DNA from: BOG-908 sp963795825
GTDB taxonomy: Bacteria > Pseudomonadota > Alphaproteobacteria > Acetobacterales > Acetobacteraceae
Reading direction: 5' to 3'
Length of the DNA stretch: 64,000 bases
Assembly: GCA_963795825.1 (NCBI GenBank)
Contig: CAWCIW010000001.1
Location: forward strand, 868,001 to 932,000
Below are positions 33,906 to 42,452 of this stretch, piece by piece (positions within the stretch are counted from its first letter, which is position 1; every line of letters starts with the position of its first letter). The position numbers and the translations under genes are program-made. The notes under the pieces are model-generated. The model was not told where the DNA came from. It ran no database searches and saw nothing but the letters and a program-made list of their open reading frames with translations.

Positions 33906-34714
33906 CAGGCGGCGTATTCATCGTGTGGCTGGGTGCTGTGGGTGCGCGTTTCGTTCAGGGCGAGCACGAAGATCTGGCCTTGCACGCGTACGACGTCCAT
34001 CGGCGCGTCGTAGAGTCGGGAGAGAACGGGCGCGGTTATCACGTCTGCCACGGCGCCGATGATCGCCTTCCCGCCGCCCACGCACAGCACGCGATCCAGC
34101 ATGCCGAGAAGCGGGTTCAGCTCGTGCGTGCTGAACAGGACGGTGACCTGCAATTCCTGCTGTATGCGCCTCACGAGTTCCGCGACGAGGCGCTGGTTGC
34201 GTGGGTCCAGGCTGATCAATGGTTCGTCGAGCAGCAGGAGTTGGGGGCGCCCGATCAGGGCTTGTGCCAGCAGAAGCCGTTGTCTCTGGCCGCCGGAGAG
34301 GTCCGCCAGCGGTTGGTCCGCGAGCGCGCGTGCGTCCACCAGATCGAGCGCCCAGTCCAGCTCGCGCCGGCCCGCCGCGCTCGTGGACGGCACGCCCCAG
34401 CGGTGCCCAGCCGATGCGCTGGCGATGAACGCGCGGCCGCTGAGGCGCAGGCCGGCTGGCATGCTGCGCGATTGCGGCATGTAGCCGATTGCCGGATTGC
34501 CACGCTTTGGGGGTTCGCCCAAGACACGTATCTTGCCGGCAGATGCCGGCACAAGTCCGAGTAGCGCGTGCAGCAGGGTGGTTTTGCCGGCGCCATTTCC
34601 GCCCAGCAAACCGACGAACTCGCACCCTGCCAGCGAGAAATCGACATCCTGAAGCACCGGGCGGCTGCCGCGGGCCAGGGTCACGCCGAACAGTTCCACT
34701 GCCGGATTACGCAT
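33905..34714 (-). CDS. znuC: Zinc ABC transporter ATP-binding protein ZnuC
   Basis: The ATPase of the zinc importer has 269 residues from ATG 34714 (MRNPAVELFGVTL); the open frame back to 34876 runs through the operator region and is not likely translated. Walker A is GLLGGNGAGKTT, the signature is LSGGQRQRLLLAQAL, Walker B is LLLLDEPL, and the switch His lies in FSTHELN. The Zur-type box at 34776-34793 is 62 bases upstream and also faces zur, giving a shared divergent control region. Confidence 0.94.
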   Translation of the reverse strand: MRNPAVELFGVTLARGSRPVLQDVDFSLAGCEFVGLLGGNGAGKTTLLHALLGLVPASAGKIRVLGEPPKRGNPAIGYMPQSRSMPAGLRLSGRAFIASASAGHRWGVPSTSAAGRRELDWALDLVDARALADQPLADLSGGQRQRLLLAQALIGRPQLLLLDEPLISLDPRNQRLVAELVRRIQQELQVTVLFSTHELNPLLGMLDRVLCVGGGKAIIGAVADVITAPVLSRLYDAPMDVVRVQGQIFVLALNETRTHSTQPHDEYAA

Positions 34715-34775
34715 CACCGAGCGCTGCGCAGGATGGAAGGGGCGTTCATGCGGGATGGGCTTGTCACGCTGCGTC

Positions 34776-34793
34776 GGTATAGTATAACATATG
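34776..34793 (+). promoter_or_regulatory. Zur-type operator between znuC and zur
   Basis: GGTATAGTATAACATATG lies about midway between the divergent znuC (start 34714) and zur (start 34861). Its core TATAGTAT(A/T)ACATA also occurs before the TonB receptor. Zur with zinc would bind here to repress both the importer and itself. Confidence 0.75.
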
Positions 34794-34860
34794 TCGTGTC
34801 CAGCCGGGTTGGCCGGGCACCGCGAATGCTCCCCGCGGGTGTGTGGCGCCGGAGGAACAT

Positions 34861-35316
34861 ATGGCCCGGTCCGCAAGCGTCACCCTAGAAGGCCAGCTCG
34901 ACGCGGCGTCCGATGCGTGCGGCCGTTCAAACACGCAACTCACCGAATTGCGGCGCACCGTGCTCGGTTTGGTGTTGCAGGCCGAGCGCCCGCTCACGGC
35001 CTACCAGCTGCTCGACCGGCTGAAGGAGACGCGCAAGGGTGCGATGCCGCCGACCATCTACCGGGCGCTCGATTTCCTGATCGAAAACAAGCTGATCCAC
35101 AAGGTGGAAAGCCTCAACGCGTTTGTTCCGTGCGAGGCCGGGCACCACGAGCATGCCATCCAGTTCCTGATTTGCAACGATTGCGGTCAGGTCAGCGAAC
35201 TCGAGGATCGTGGCATATCGCGCGCGCTGGAGCGCGCGACGGCGGGGAAGGGGTTTCGACTTTCCAGCACGATCGTGGAAATCGAGGGTGTGTGCGCTTC
35301 ATGCGACAAGGCTTGA
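34861..35316 (+). CDS. zur: Zinc uptake regulator Zur (Fur family)
   Basis: The 151-residue Fur-family repressor runs from ATG 34861, chosen over GTG 34843 because GGAGGA lies 4 bases before it. It contains a winged helix (LTAYQLLDRLKETRKGAMPPTIYRALDFLIENKLIHKVESLNAFVPC), the HHEHAIQFLICNDCGQ metal-binding segment with the structural Cys pair (CNDC, and a C-terminal CASC), and IVEIEGVCASC. The Zur rather than Fur identity rests on the divergent znuC, the overlapping znuA and the operators. Confidence 0.92.
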   Translation: MARSASVTLEGQLDAASDACGRSNTQLTELRRTVLGLVLQAERPLTAYQLLDRLKETRKGAMPPTIYRALDFLIENKLIHKVESLNAFVPCEAGHHEHAIQFLICNDCGQVSELEDRGISRALERATAGKGFRLSSTIVEIEGVCASCDKA

Positions 35317-36176
35317 GCCGGGCGCTGGCGCTTGTCTGGTTGCTGATCTGTTGTGCGGCGGGCGAGGCGCGGGCGGCGATCTCGGTTGTGGCCGCGGAAG
35401 ACTTCTATGGCGATATCGCCAGGCAGGTTGGCGGTGAAGACGTAGCCGTCGTCAGCATTCTCGCCAATCCGGACCAGGACCCGCATCTGTTCGAAGTCAC
35501 GGCGTCGGTGGCGCGTGCCGTGTCGGCTGCGCAGATCGTGGTGTATAACGGTGTGGGCTACGATCCGTGGATGGAGCGTCTGCTGGCGGCTGCGAACGCA
35601 CCTGCGCGCAGTGCGATCGATGTCGGCGCGCTTGCCGGCCACGCCATCGGCCGCAATCCGCATATATGGTTCCTGCCGGATACGATGTCGCGCCTGGCCG
35701 TGGCATTGGCAGCGCGGTATGCGGCGCTCGATCCGGCACATGCGCAGGATTACGCGCGGCGCCTGGCGCTCTTCCAGGCCTCGCTGGTGCCGATAAGCGC
35801 CCGCATTGGCACAATGCGTGCGCGCCTGCAGGGCATGCCGGTGGCGGCGACGGAGCCGGTGTTCGGCACCATGTTCGCGGCTTTGGGCTTGGTGGTGCGG
35901 GAGGTGGCGTTCCAGCGCGCCGTGATGAACGAGACGGAGGCCGGTGCGTCGGATGTTGCGGCGTTCGAGACGGATCTGCGTTTGCATCGCGTGAGGCTGC
36001 TGGTGTTCAACAGCCAGGCGAGCGACGCCGTGGCAGACCGCATGAAGGCGATCGCGCGCGCGGCGGATGTGCCGATCGTCGGGATCAGCGAAACCGAGCC
36101 TGCCGGCATGGGCTACCAGGCCTGGGTGATGGCGGAACTTGACGCTGTGGACAAGGTGTTTTCGAGCGGCGGCTAG
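35301..36176 (+). CDS. znuA: Zinc ABC transporter periplasmic binding protein
   Basis: The 291-residue periplasmic metal-binding protein has a signal peptide (ALALVWLLICCAAGEARAA). ATG 35301 overlaps the zur 3' end by 16 bases. Candidate ligands and landmarks are DPHLFEVTAS (His), NPHIWFLPDTMSRLA (His) and SETEPAG (acidic). The third site reads VAATEPVFGTMFAALGL, where classic ZnuA has a His. It also lacks the long His/Asp-rich loop. This matches a branch of metal-binding lipoprotein-like SBPs rather than E. coli ZnuA. The start is embedded in zur, so zur and znuA are one operon. Confidence 0.88.
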   Translation: MRQGLSRALALVWLLICCAAGEARAAISVVAAEDFYGDIARQVGGEDVAVVSILANPDQDPHLFEVTASVARAVSAAQIVVYNGVGYDPWMERLLAAANAPARSAIDVGALAGHAIGRNPHIWFLPDTMSRLAVALAARYAALDPAHAQDYARRLALFQASLVPISARIGTMRARLQGMPVAATEPVFGTMFAALGLVVREVAFQRAVMNETEAGASDVAAFETDLRLHRVRLLVFNSQASDAVADRMKAIARAADVPIVGISETEPAGMGYQAWVMAELDAVDKVFSSGG

Positions 36177-36390
36177 GCCGGGCAGGCCGGTCCGGGCCTA
36201 CGCCGTAGCGCCGCAACACGGACGCTACGGCAGCCGGAATGTCGGCAAGGGGCACGCTTTCCCAGGCGAGTGTCATCGGCGTATTTCCGCTGCCGGACAC
36301 GCGCGACAACGGGCATCGGGATCGTGCCGGGACGCGCGGTTTCGCTTCTTTCTGCAAACGGAGGACCTTGCCTGCCTGTTTCGTCCAGCC

Positions 36391-38565
36391 TCACAGAAAC
36401 GACACCGGGTCCACGTCCACATCCACCCGCGCTTTGCCGGAAGGCTTCACCCGCGATAGCCACTCCCGCAGGATCGGCTGCACCGCGATGTCCCGGCGCG
36501 TCTTGAGCAGCAGCCGCCGCCTATGCCGCCCGCGCAATATCGCCAGCGGCGCCGGCGCGGGCCCGAGCACCAGCACGCCCTCGCCCTGCGGGGCGGCGCG
36601 GCCCAGGTCGCGCGCGGCGATGTCGGCGGCCTCGGCGGTATCCGCGCTGACGATCAGGGCGGCGAGGCGGCCGTAAGGCGGCCAGTTGCCGGGCCGGCGC
36701 GCTTCGGATTCGCGGGCGAAGAACGCGGTGAGGTCATTGGCCACGAGCGCCTGCATCACCGGATGTTCCGGGGAAAAGGTTTGCAGCAGCACGCGGCCCG
36801 GGGCGTCCGCGCGGCCGGCCCGGCCGGCCACCTGGTGCAGGAGCTGCACGGTGCGTTCGGCGGCGCGCAGGTCGCCGCCGGCGAGGCCTAGGTCGGCGTC
36901 GACCACGCCCACTAGCGTAAGATGCGGGAAGTGCCAGCCTTTGGCGACGATCTGGGTGCCGATGATCAGGTCCACCTCGCGGCGCTCGATGGCGCGCGCG
37001 GCCTCGCCGGCGGCGTGGGGGCCGGGCATGGTGTCGCTGGCCATCACCAGGCGGCGGGCGTCGGGGAACAGGGCGGCCACTTCCTCGGTGATGCGTTCCA
37101 CGCCGGGGCCGATCGGGGCGAGCGTGCCTTCGGCGTGGCAGACCGGGCATTCGGGCGGGATCGGCTCGTGGTGGCCGCAATGGTGGCAGGCGAGCGCGCG
37201 GCGGGCGCGATGCTCCACCAGCCAGGCGGTGCAGTTCGGGCAGGCGAGGCGGTGGCCGCAGGCGCGACACAGGGTGAGGGGCGCGTAGCCGCGGCGGTTG
37301 AGGAAGAACATCGCCTGCTCGCCGGCGGCCAGCGTTTCGTGCACCGCGGCGATCAGTTTGGGGGAGAGGAAGCGGCCGCGTTCGGGGGCGTCGTCGCGCA
37401 GGTCGATCGCGGAGACTTCCGGCAGGCGGGCGCCGCCGTGGCGGGCGGCGAGGCGGAGGTGGCGGTAGCGGCCGGCTTCGACGTTGGCGAGGGTTTCCAG
37501 GCTGGGGGTGGCGCTGACCAGGATGGCGGGCGCGTCCGACAGGCGGGCGCGGACGACGGCCATGTCGCGGGCGTGGTACACCACGCCGTCTTCCTGTTTG
37601 AACGCGGTCTCGTGTTCCTCGTCGATAACGATGAGGCCGAGCTCGCCGAATGGCAGGAACAGCGCGGAGCGGGCGCCGACCACCACGCGGGCGGTGCCGT
37701 CGGCGACCGCGCGCCAGGTGGTGCGGCGCACGCGCGACGGCAGGTCCGAGTGCCAGACGGCCGGGGCCGTGCCGAAGCGGGCGGCAAAGCGGTCCAGGAA
37801 CTGGGCGGAGAGGGCTATTTCGGGCAGCAGGATCAGCGACTGGCGGCCGGCGTCCAGGCAGGCGGCGACGGCTTCGAGATACACCTCGGTCTTGCCCGAG
37901 CCGGTCACGCCGTCGAGCAGGGTTACGCTGAACGCCTCTGCCGCCACCGCCGCGCGCAACGCGGTGGCGACGTTAGCCTGGGCTGCGGACAATGCGGGGT
38001 GCGTGTGCGACGGGTCCGGCTCGGCAAAGGCGCGGCCGGCGGGGATCGGGGTGGGGGCCAGCAGGCCGGCCTGGGCCATGGCGCGTAGCACGGCGGGGCT
38101 GACGCCGGCGGCGCGCGCGAGCTCCGGGGCCGGGCGCGGCACGCCGTCGGCCAGTATCGCCAGGACGCGGCTGCGCGCTTCGGTGAGCCTGGTGTCCGGC
38201 AGAGGGTCGGCAAGCTGCCAGCCTGGCGTGGGGACCGGTGGGGCCAGGGCGTTGACGCGCAGGGCCATCGCCAGCACCTCGCCGGGGGCGGCCAGCGTGT
38301 AGGCCGCCACCCAATCGATAAAGCGGCGCAGAGGGGCCGGCATCGGCAGCGCGTCGAGCCGTGCGGTGACCGGTTTCAGCTTCGCGGCCGGCACGGGAGG
38401 GCCGGACGGCGCGTCCCACACCACGCCCACTTCCTGGCGTCGGTTCAGCGGCACCAGCACCATGTCGCCCGGCTCGGCCACCATGCCGGGGGGCAGCGCG
38501 TAGTCGAACGGGCCGGCGAACGGGTAGGGCAGCAGGACCGGCACGCGGCCCTGCGCGCGGGCCAT
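36391..38565 (-). CDS. priA: Primosomal protein N' (replication restart helicase)
   Basis: PriA restarts stalled replication forks as a 3'-5' helicase. The 724-residue protein starts at ATG 38565 (MARAQGRVPVLLPYPFAGPFDYALP); the frame is open further upstream only as a shadow. Features in order: 3'-DNA-binding domain (residues 1-100), Walker A LLDGVTGSGKTEVYLEA, DEEH box IVIDEEHE, helicase motif III VSATPSLETL, and the zinc-binding insertion CRACGHRLACPNC with CHHCGH and CPVC. Motifs V-VI (IIGTQIVAKGWHFP, QVAGRAGRADAPG) follow. It is divergent from DUF484 at 38625. Confidence 0.96.
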   Translation of the reverse strand: MARAQGRVPVLLPYPFAGPFDYALPPGMVAEPGDMVLVPLNRRQEVGVVWDAPSGPPVPAAKLKPVTARLDALPMPAPLRRFIDWVAAYTLAAPGEVLAMALRVNALAPPVPTPGWQLADPLPDTRLTEARSRVLAILADGVPRPAPELARAAGVSPAVLRAMAQAGLLAPTPIPAGRAFAEPDPSHTHPALSAAQANVATALRAAVAAEAFSVTLLDGVTGSGKTEVYLEAVAACLDAGRQSLILLPEIALSAQFLDRFAARFGTAPAVWHSDLPSRVRRTTWRAVADGTARVVVGARSALFLPFGELGLIVIDEEHETAFKQEDGVVYHARDMAVVRARLSDAPAILVSATPSLETLANVEAGRYRHLRLAARHGGARLPEVSAIDLRDDAPERGRFLSPKLIAAVHETLAAGEQAMFFLNRRGYAPLTLCRACGHRLACPNCTAWLVEHRARRALACHHCGHHEPIPPECPVCHAEGTLAPIGPGVERITEEVAALFPDARRLVMASDTMPGPHAAGEAARAIERREVDLIIGTQIVAKGWHFPHLTLVGVVDADLGLAGGDLRAAERTVQLLHQVAGRAGRADAPGRVLLQTFSPEHPVMQALVANDLTAFFARESEARRPGNWPPYGRLAALIVSADTAEAADIAARDLGRAAPQGEGVLVLGPAPAPLAILRGRHRRRLLLKTRRDIAVQPILREWLSRVKPSGKARVDVDVDPVSFL

Positions 38566-38624
38566 GTCACGTTCGGTTGCAATCAGGAGTTCGTTCGGCA
38601 CGGCAATCTGTGTAGCGTAGTTCC

Positions 38625-39290
38625 ATGTGGACTGCCGAACCCGACCCAATCGCCGGCGCCCGCGCGGCCGAGCCGAGCCCGCAGGCGCCGGGCGAACCGG
38701 ACGCCGCGCGCGTGCAGGCCTATCTGCGCGCGCATCCGGATTTCCTGGCGGAGCGGCCGGATCTGTATGCCAGCCTGGCGCCGCCGCTGCGCGTGCATGG
38801 CACCATCCTCGCCGACCACATGGAAGCGATGCTGCGCCGGGCACGGGCGCGGGCGGCCGAGATGGAGGCGCGCGCCGCCGATGTGCTGGCCGCGGGCCGA
38901 GCCAGCACGGGGATTGCCGAGCGGGTGCAGGAGGCGGTGATCGCATTGCTGCAGGCGTCGGACCCGGCCGAGTGCGTGACGGAGATCTGGCCCGGGCTGC
39001 TGGGCATCGATGCGGCGGCTTTGTGTTGCGAGGCGGTGCGGCCGCGCTGGCGCACGCTGCCGTTCGGGGCGGTGCGCGGGTTGTTGCGGGGCAAGCCTTT
39101 GGTGTTTCGCGATCGACCGGGCGATGCGGCGCTGTTGCATGCGGAGGCGGCGCTGCTGGCGGAACGCGATCTGCTCGTCGCGCTGCCTGGGACTTGCCTG
39201 CTGGCTCTGGCAAGCCGGGATGTTGTGGCTTTGCCGGTGACACAGGCTTGGGTGTTTCTGGGGCGGGCGCTTGGGGCGGTTTTGGGTTAG
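38625..39290 (+). CDS. DUF484 family protein
   Basis: The 221-residue GAF-like DUF484 protein is the usual neighbour of xerC, as here. Family features are VQAYLRAHPDFLAERPDLYASLAPPLRVHG, HMEAMLRRARARAAEMEAR and a C-terminal small-molecule-binding fold ending in VALPVTQAWVFLGRALGAVL. The role is unknown. The stop is followed at once by a half repeat, and xerC starts 71 bases later with its putative ATG inside that repeat. Confidence 0.88.
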   Translation: MWTAEPDPIAGARAAEPSPQAPGEPDAARVQAYLRAHPDFLAERPDLYASLAPPLRVHGTILADHMEAMLRRARARAAEMEARAADVLAAGRASTGIAERVQEAVIALLQASDPAECVTEIWPGLLGIDAAALCCEAVRPRWRTLPFGAVRGLLRGKPLVFRDRPGDAALLHAEAALLAERDLLVALPGTCLLALASRDVVALPVTQAWVFLGRALGAVLG

Positions 39291-39376
39291 GCAGGCAAGG
39301 CCTTCTTTTTTGCAAAAAAGAAGCAAAAAACTTTTGCCATGTGCTGTCGCGGTTTTGCTGGATGAATTCGGGTGTA
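39291..39376. repeat. Half intergenic palindromic element, GTGCTGTCGCGG subtype
   Basis: GCAAGGCCTTCTTTTTT, a GC loop and AAAAAAGAAG, then CAAAAAACTTTTG, then an extension GTGCTGTCGCGGTTTTGCTGG ATG ATTCGGG-like, which also follows the half element at 46588-46672. It begins directly at the DUF484 stop codon. Confidence 0.8.
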
Positions 39377-40312
39377 TTCGTGGCTGAGCAGGCCCGGCTG
39401 GCGTTTCTGCAATGGTTGTTGCTGGAGCGGCGCGCCTCGCCGCTGACGGTTGCGGCTTATGGCCGCGACATCGGGTTCCTGTTGGCGTTCCTGGCGGGCC
39501 ATCTCGGCGCCGAGCCTACGCTGGCCGACCTGGCCGTGCTGCGGCAGGCGGATTTTCGGGCCTGGCTGGCGGCCGAGGCGGCGCAGGGGCGCGGCAACCG
39601 GACGCGGGCGCGGCATATCTCCGCGGTGCGCAGCTTCTACCGTTTTCTGGCGCGACGGCATGGCATCAGCAATCCGGCGCCCGGGCTGGTCGGCACGCCG
39701 AAGATCGCCGCCTCGGTGCCGCGGGCCCTGCCGGCCGCGCAGGCCTGCGCGGTGGCGGCCGGCATCGGCGACCTGGCGCGCGAGACCGATGACGGCGCGG
39801 ACCAGGCGTTCGTGCAGGCGCGCGACGTGGCTTTGTTCACGCTGCTCTATGGCTGCGGGCTGCGTATCGCCGAGGCGCTCGGCTTGCGGGTGGGCGATGC
39901 GCCGGTGGCCGGGCGGCCGCTGCTGGTGACGGGCAAGGGCGGCAAGCAGCGGCTGCTGCCCGTGTTGCCGGTGGTGGGCGAGGCGGTGGCCGCCTGGCTG
40001 GCGCTGCATCCCGATCGGGACGATGCGGATGCGCCGCTGTTCGTGGGGGTGCGTGGTGCGCGGCTGAACCCCGGCGTGGCGCAGCGGACCTTGCGGCAGT
40101 TCCGGCGGCAGGCGGGGCTGCCGGAGCTTACGACTCCGCATGCGCTGCGGCATTCCTTTGCCACGCATCTGCTGGCGGGGGGGGCGGATCTGCGCGCGAT
40201 CCAGACATTGCTGGGTCATGCCAGTCTTTCCACGACGCAGCTTTATACGGCGGTGGACCAGGCGCAGTTGATGTCGGTCTGGCGGCGGACGCATCCTTCG
40301 GGGGGTGGGTGA
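39362..40312 (+). CDS. xerC: Tyrosine recombinase XerC
   Basis: XerC resolves chromosome dimers at dif with XerD. The 316-residue protein has an N-terminal SAM-like core-binding domain (LAFLQWLLLERRASPLTVAAYGRDI) and the catalytic domain: Arg in YGCGLRIAEALGL, Lys in TGKGGKQRLLPVL, HxxR in TPHALRHSFATHLL, His in LLGHASLSTTQ, and nucleophile Tyr in YTAVD. ATG 39362 lies in the repeat-derived stretch; GTG 39380 (MAEQARLAF) is an alternative that avoids it. The stop is followed immediately by full repeat 6. Confidence 0.95.
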   Translation: MNSGVFVAEQARLAFLQWLLLERRASPLTVAAYGRDIGFLLAFLAGHLGAEPTLADLAVLRQADFRAWLAAEAAQGRGNRTRARHISAVRSFYRFLARRHGISNPAPGLVGTPKIAASVPRALPAAQACAVAAGIGDLARETDDGADQAFVQARDVALFTLLYGCGLRIAEALGLRVGDAPVAGRPLLVTGKGGKQRLLPVLPVVGEAVAAWLALHPDRDDADAPLFVGVRGARLNPGVAQRTLRQFRRQAGLPELTTPHALRHSFATHLLAGGADLRAIQTLLGHASLSTTQLYTAVDQAQLMSVWRRTHPSGGG

Positions 40313-40500
40313 AGGAAGGAAGAAAGTAGTCCTTTTTCGAGAAAAAGGACCAAAAAGCTTTTGCTCCGTTTGCCCGCATCGAATGTCGCGCTCCCCGTGC
40401 AAGTCGAGCGATTGCAGACAAATGGGAGAGCCGGTGCAGGCGTCGGGATAAAAGCTTTTTGGTCCTTTTTCTCGAAAAAGGACTGCTTTCTTCGCTTACC
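40311..40500. repeat. Full intergenic palindromic element, copy 6
   Basis: GAAGGAAGAAAGTAGTCC begins at the xerC stop. Hairpins TCCTTTTTC/GAAAAAGGA are present in both arms, with AAAAAGCTTTT palindromes and GCAGGCGTC in the right arm. The interior (tttgcccgcatcg, gtgcaagtcgagcg) is related to copy 1. It ends at the stop of the convergent hydroxylase gene. Confidence 0.85.
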
Positions 40501-41322
40501 TTAACGCGCGCCCCGCAGCGGATACAGCAACTGCCCGCCAATCCCCTCCGGCAGCTTGGCATCGATCCCGTACGCCACAGGCAAAGCGCGCGGCAGGTAA
40601 TGCGTGCCGAACAGCCGGTCCACCCAGGGCAGCATGGCCGCGTAATTCTTGCCGATGAAGGCCGGGCCGTCGTTCGTGTGGTGCCAGTGGTGGAACGCGG
40701 GGGTGGCGACGAAGCGTTCCAGCCAGCCGAAGCGCCAGTTGACGTTGGCGTGGACGAAGAAGCCCCACAGGCTGCCGATCAGGGCGAACAGCAGCGGCAC
40801 GGTGTCGATCCGGTTGCCCATCGGCTGGGCGAGGCCGGTGAGATAGAGCGGCACCAGGCCGCAGAAGCGGCCGAACACCACGTCGATCGGGTGGGAGCGG
40901 GTATTCACCAGCCAATCCATGTGCTCGGCGGCATGGTGTATGGCGTGGAAGCGCCACAGGGCCGGGATCTCGTGCATCCAGCGGTGGCCCCAGTAATAGC
41001 CGATTTCGCCCACGGCGAGTGCTGCGGCGAGGCGGACGGCCAGCGGCAGCCGGGCGATTGCGGCGAAGTATCCGCCGGGCATCGCATGGTGCGCGGCCCA
41101 GGCCAGCAAAGAGAGCGGCAGGATGAGCAGCAGTTTCGGCAGCAGGCCGCCGACCACGTAGTAGCCGAGGTCGGTCCAGAATTCCGGGCGCATGATCTTC
41201 TGGCGGCGCGCGGCGAAGCAGCGTTCGAGCGGCACGAATATGGCGATGACGAGCACCAGGTTCGCCGCGAGCTTGGCCATCGCGACGAGCAGCGGCGCCA
41301 TGGCGAGACCCGGGATTTGCAT
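40501..41322 (-). CDS. Sterol desaturase / fatty acid hydroxylase family protein
   Basis: The 273-residue integral membrane di-iron oxygenase runs from ATG 41322 (MQIPGLAMAPLL); earlier residues of the open frame are repeat-derived. Membrane helices (VIAIFVPLERCF, LLPKLLLILPLSLLAW) precede the histidine clusters HRWMHE, HAIHHAAEHMDW and HHWHHT, which bind two irons. Such enzymes hydroxylate lipid chains, sterols or carotenoids; the substrate here is unknown. It lies between repeats 6 and 7, so it stands alone. Confidence 0.88.
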   Translation of the reverse strand: MQIPGLAMAPLLVAMAKLAANLVLVIAIFVPLERCFAARRQKIMRPEFWTDLGYYVVGGLLPKLLLILPLSLLAWAAHHAMPGGYFAAIARLPLAVRLAAALAVGEIGYYWGHRWMHEIPALWRFHAIHHAAEHMDWLVNTRSHPIDVVFGRFCGLVPLYLTGLAQPMGNRIDTVPLLFALIGSLWGFFVHANVNWRFGWLERFVATPAFHHWHHTNDGPAFIGKNYAAMLPWVDRLFGTHYLPRALPVAYGIDAKLPEGIGGQLLYPLRGAR

Positions 41323-41351
41323 GGCTGCCGCCTTTCGCGTGTGTCGGGGGG

Positions 41352-41533
41352 TAAAAGGAAGCAGTCCTTTTTCGAGAAAAAGGACCAAAAAGCTTTTGCT
41401 ATGACGCCTGCACGAAGGCCTGCTCCCCTATTGCAAGTAGATGCGGCTGCAGCAAGGGCCAGATTTTCGTGCAGGCGTCACAGCAAAAGCTTTTTGCTTC
41501 TTTTTCTCGAAAAAGAAGGCCTTTCTTCCTTAC
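41352..41533. repeat. Full intergenic palindromic element, copy 7
   Basis: One arm has GTCCTTTTT/AAAAAGGAC and the other CTTCTTTTT/AAAAAGAAG, the same pairing as copy 1 but reversed. Its interior read backwards, with tgcagccgcatc and acttgcaa, matches copy 1 closely (20 of 21 in that block), showing a whole unit in inverted orientation. It lies between co-oriented genes. Confidence 0.9.
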
Positions 41534-41630
41534 TGCCGATGAGTTAGTCCCAAGACGGGTTGGTATAAAAGCGCCAGGGTGGCGCGTAGCTGGCGCCACC
41601 CTGGACTGATTACTTCATCGCAACAAGAGA

Positions 41631-42452
41631 TCAGGCGCGGCGGCGGCGGACGAGCATCACGGTGCCGAGCAGGCCGATGGCGGTCAGCGCCAGGGTTGCG
41701 GGCTCGGGCACCGCGGCGGTCGGGCCGGCGGAGGCGTCGTTCAGCGACACGCCGTCCAGCAGCAGGAACGGCGGGTTGGCGCCGGCGCTGGCGGTGGCGA
41801 AGAAGAACAGCGTCTCGTTGGTGGCGTTGGCGACGAAGCTGAGCGTCTGCTGCGCCCAGCCCGAAGCGCCGCCGGATGGGACCGACATGGTGGAGGATTG
41901 CTGCGTGCCGTAGTTGGCGGTGGAGTAGCTGCCGTTGCCGAAGCCGACTGCCCAGCTGCTGGTGAAGCCGCCTGTGTAGCCACGCTGTTCGAAGGCGGCC
42001 TGCGAAAAGGCCAGCGTGTAGGTATCGCCGATCTTCAGGCCGCCGACGGCCTGGTAGATCGCCTGCGTGCCGTAATTGGCGTCCGACAAGAAGGCGTTGC
42101 CGCTGCCGGGAATGGCGCCTGGCGAGGTGCCGGCAAAGCTCTCATGGCCGTCTTGCCCATCGTACCAGCCATTGGTGCCGAGATCGCCTGTGGCCAGGAA
42201 GGAGAAGCCGCAATTGCTGCTGGTGCAGCCGGTGAACTGCCAGCCGGCCAGGTTGGAATTGGTGGTTTCCGTGCCGACCGTGGCGCCGTTATAGGTGGTG
42301 GTTGCCGTGGTTTGGCTGAAATCACCGTTCTGAACCAGGTTTGCATGCGCCGGGGCCGCAGCACACGCGAGAGTTGCTGTCAGGGCCAAGCCGGCAATTT
42401 TGGCCACGCGGGCGCGGCGGATTTCGGGGTGGGTTACGGTGTTGATGCGCAT
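41631..42452 (-). CDS. PEP-CTERM sorting domain protein
   Basis: The 273-residue exported protein runs from ATG 42452 (MRINTVTHPEIRR). The signal peptide ends PAHA (about residue 37). The mature part begins NLVQNGDFSQT, typical of the N-terminal region of many PEP-CTERM proteins, and is beta-rich, Gly/Ser/Thr-rich (DUF642-like: FLSDANYGTQAIYQAVGGLKIGDTYTLAFSQA). The C-terminal tripartite sorting signal is VPEPATLALTAIGLL followed by a hydrophobic stretch and RRRR. Exosortase would process it, but no exosortase gene is in the window. A role in exopolysaccharide-associated surface layers is typical of the class. Confidence 0.9.
   Translation of the reverse strand: MRINTVTHPEIRRARVAKIAGLALTATLACAAAPAHANLVQNGDFSQTTATTTYNGATVGTETTNSNLAGWQFTGCTSSNCGFSFLATGDLGTNGWYDGQDGHESFAGTSPGAIPGSGNAFLSDANYGTQAIYQAVGGLKIGDTYTLAFSQAAFEQRGYTGGFTSSWAVGFGNGSYSTANYGTQQSSTMSVPSGGASGWAQQTLSFVANATNETLFFFATASAGANPPFLLLDGVSLNDASAGPTAAVPEPATLALTAIGLLGTVMLVRRRRA

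Noticed and set aside
36177..36390. Possible decayed repeat arm at about 36343-36378 and a short leftward frame (MTLAWESVPLADIPAAVASVLRR)
   Set aside because: CTTCTTTCTGC, then GGACCTTGCCTGCC, is only loosely similar to the arm and does not pair. The frame lacks a good ribosome binding site and recognisable homology.
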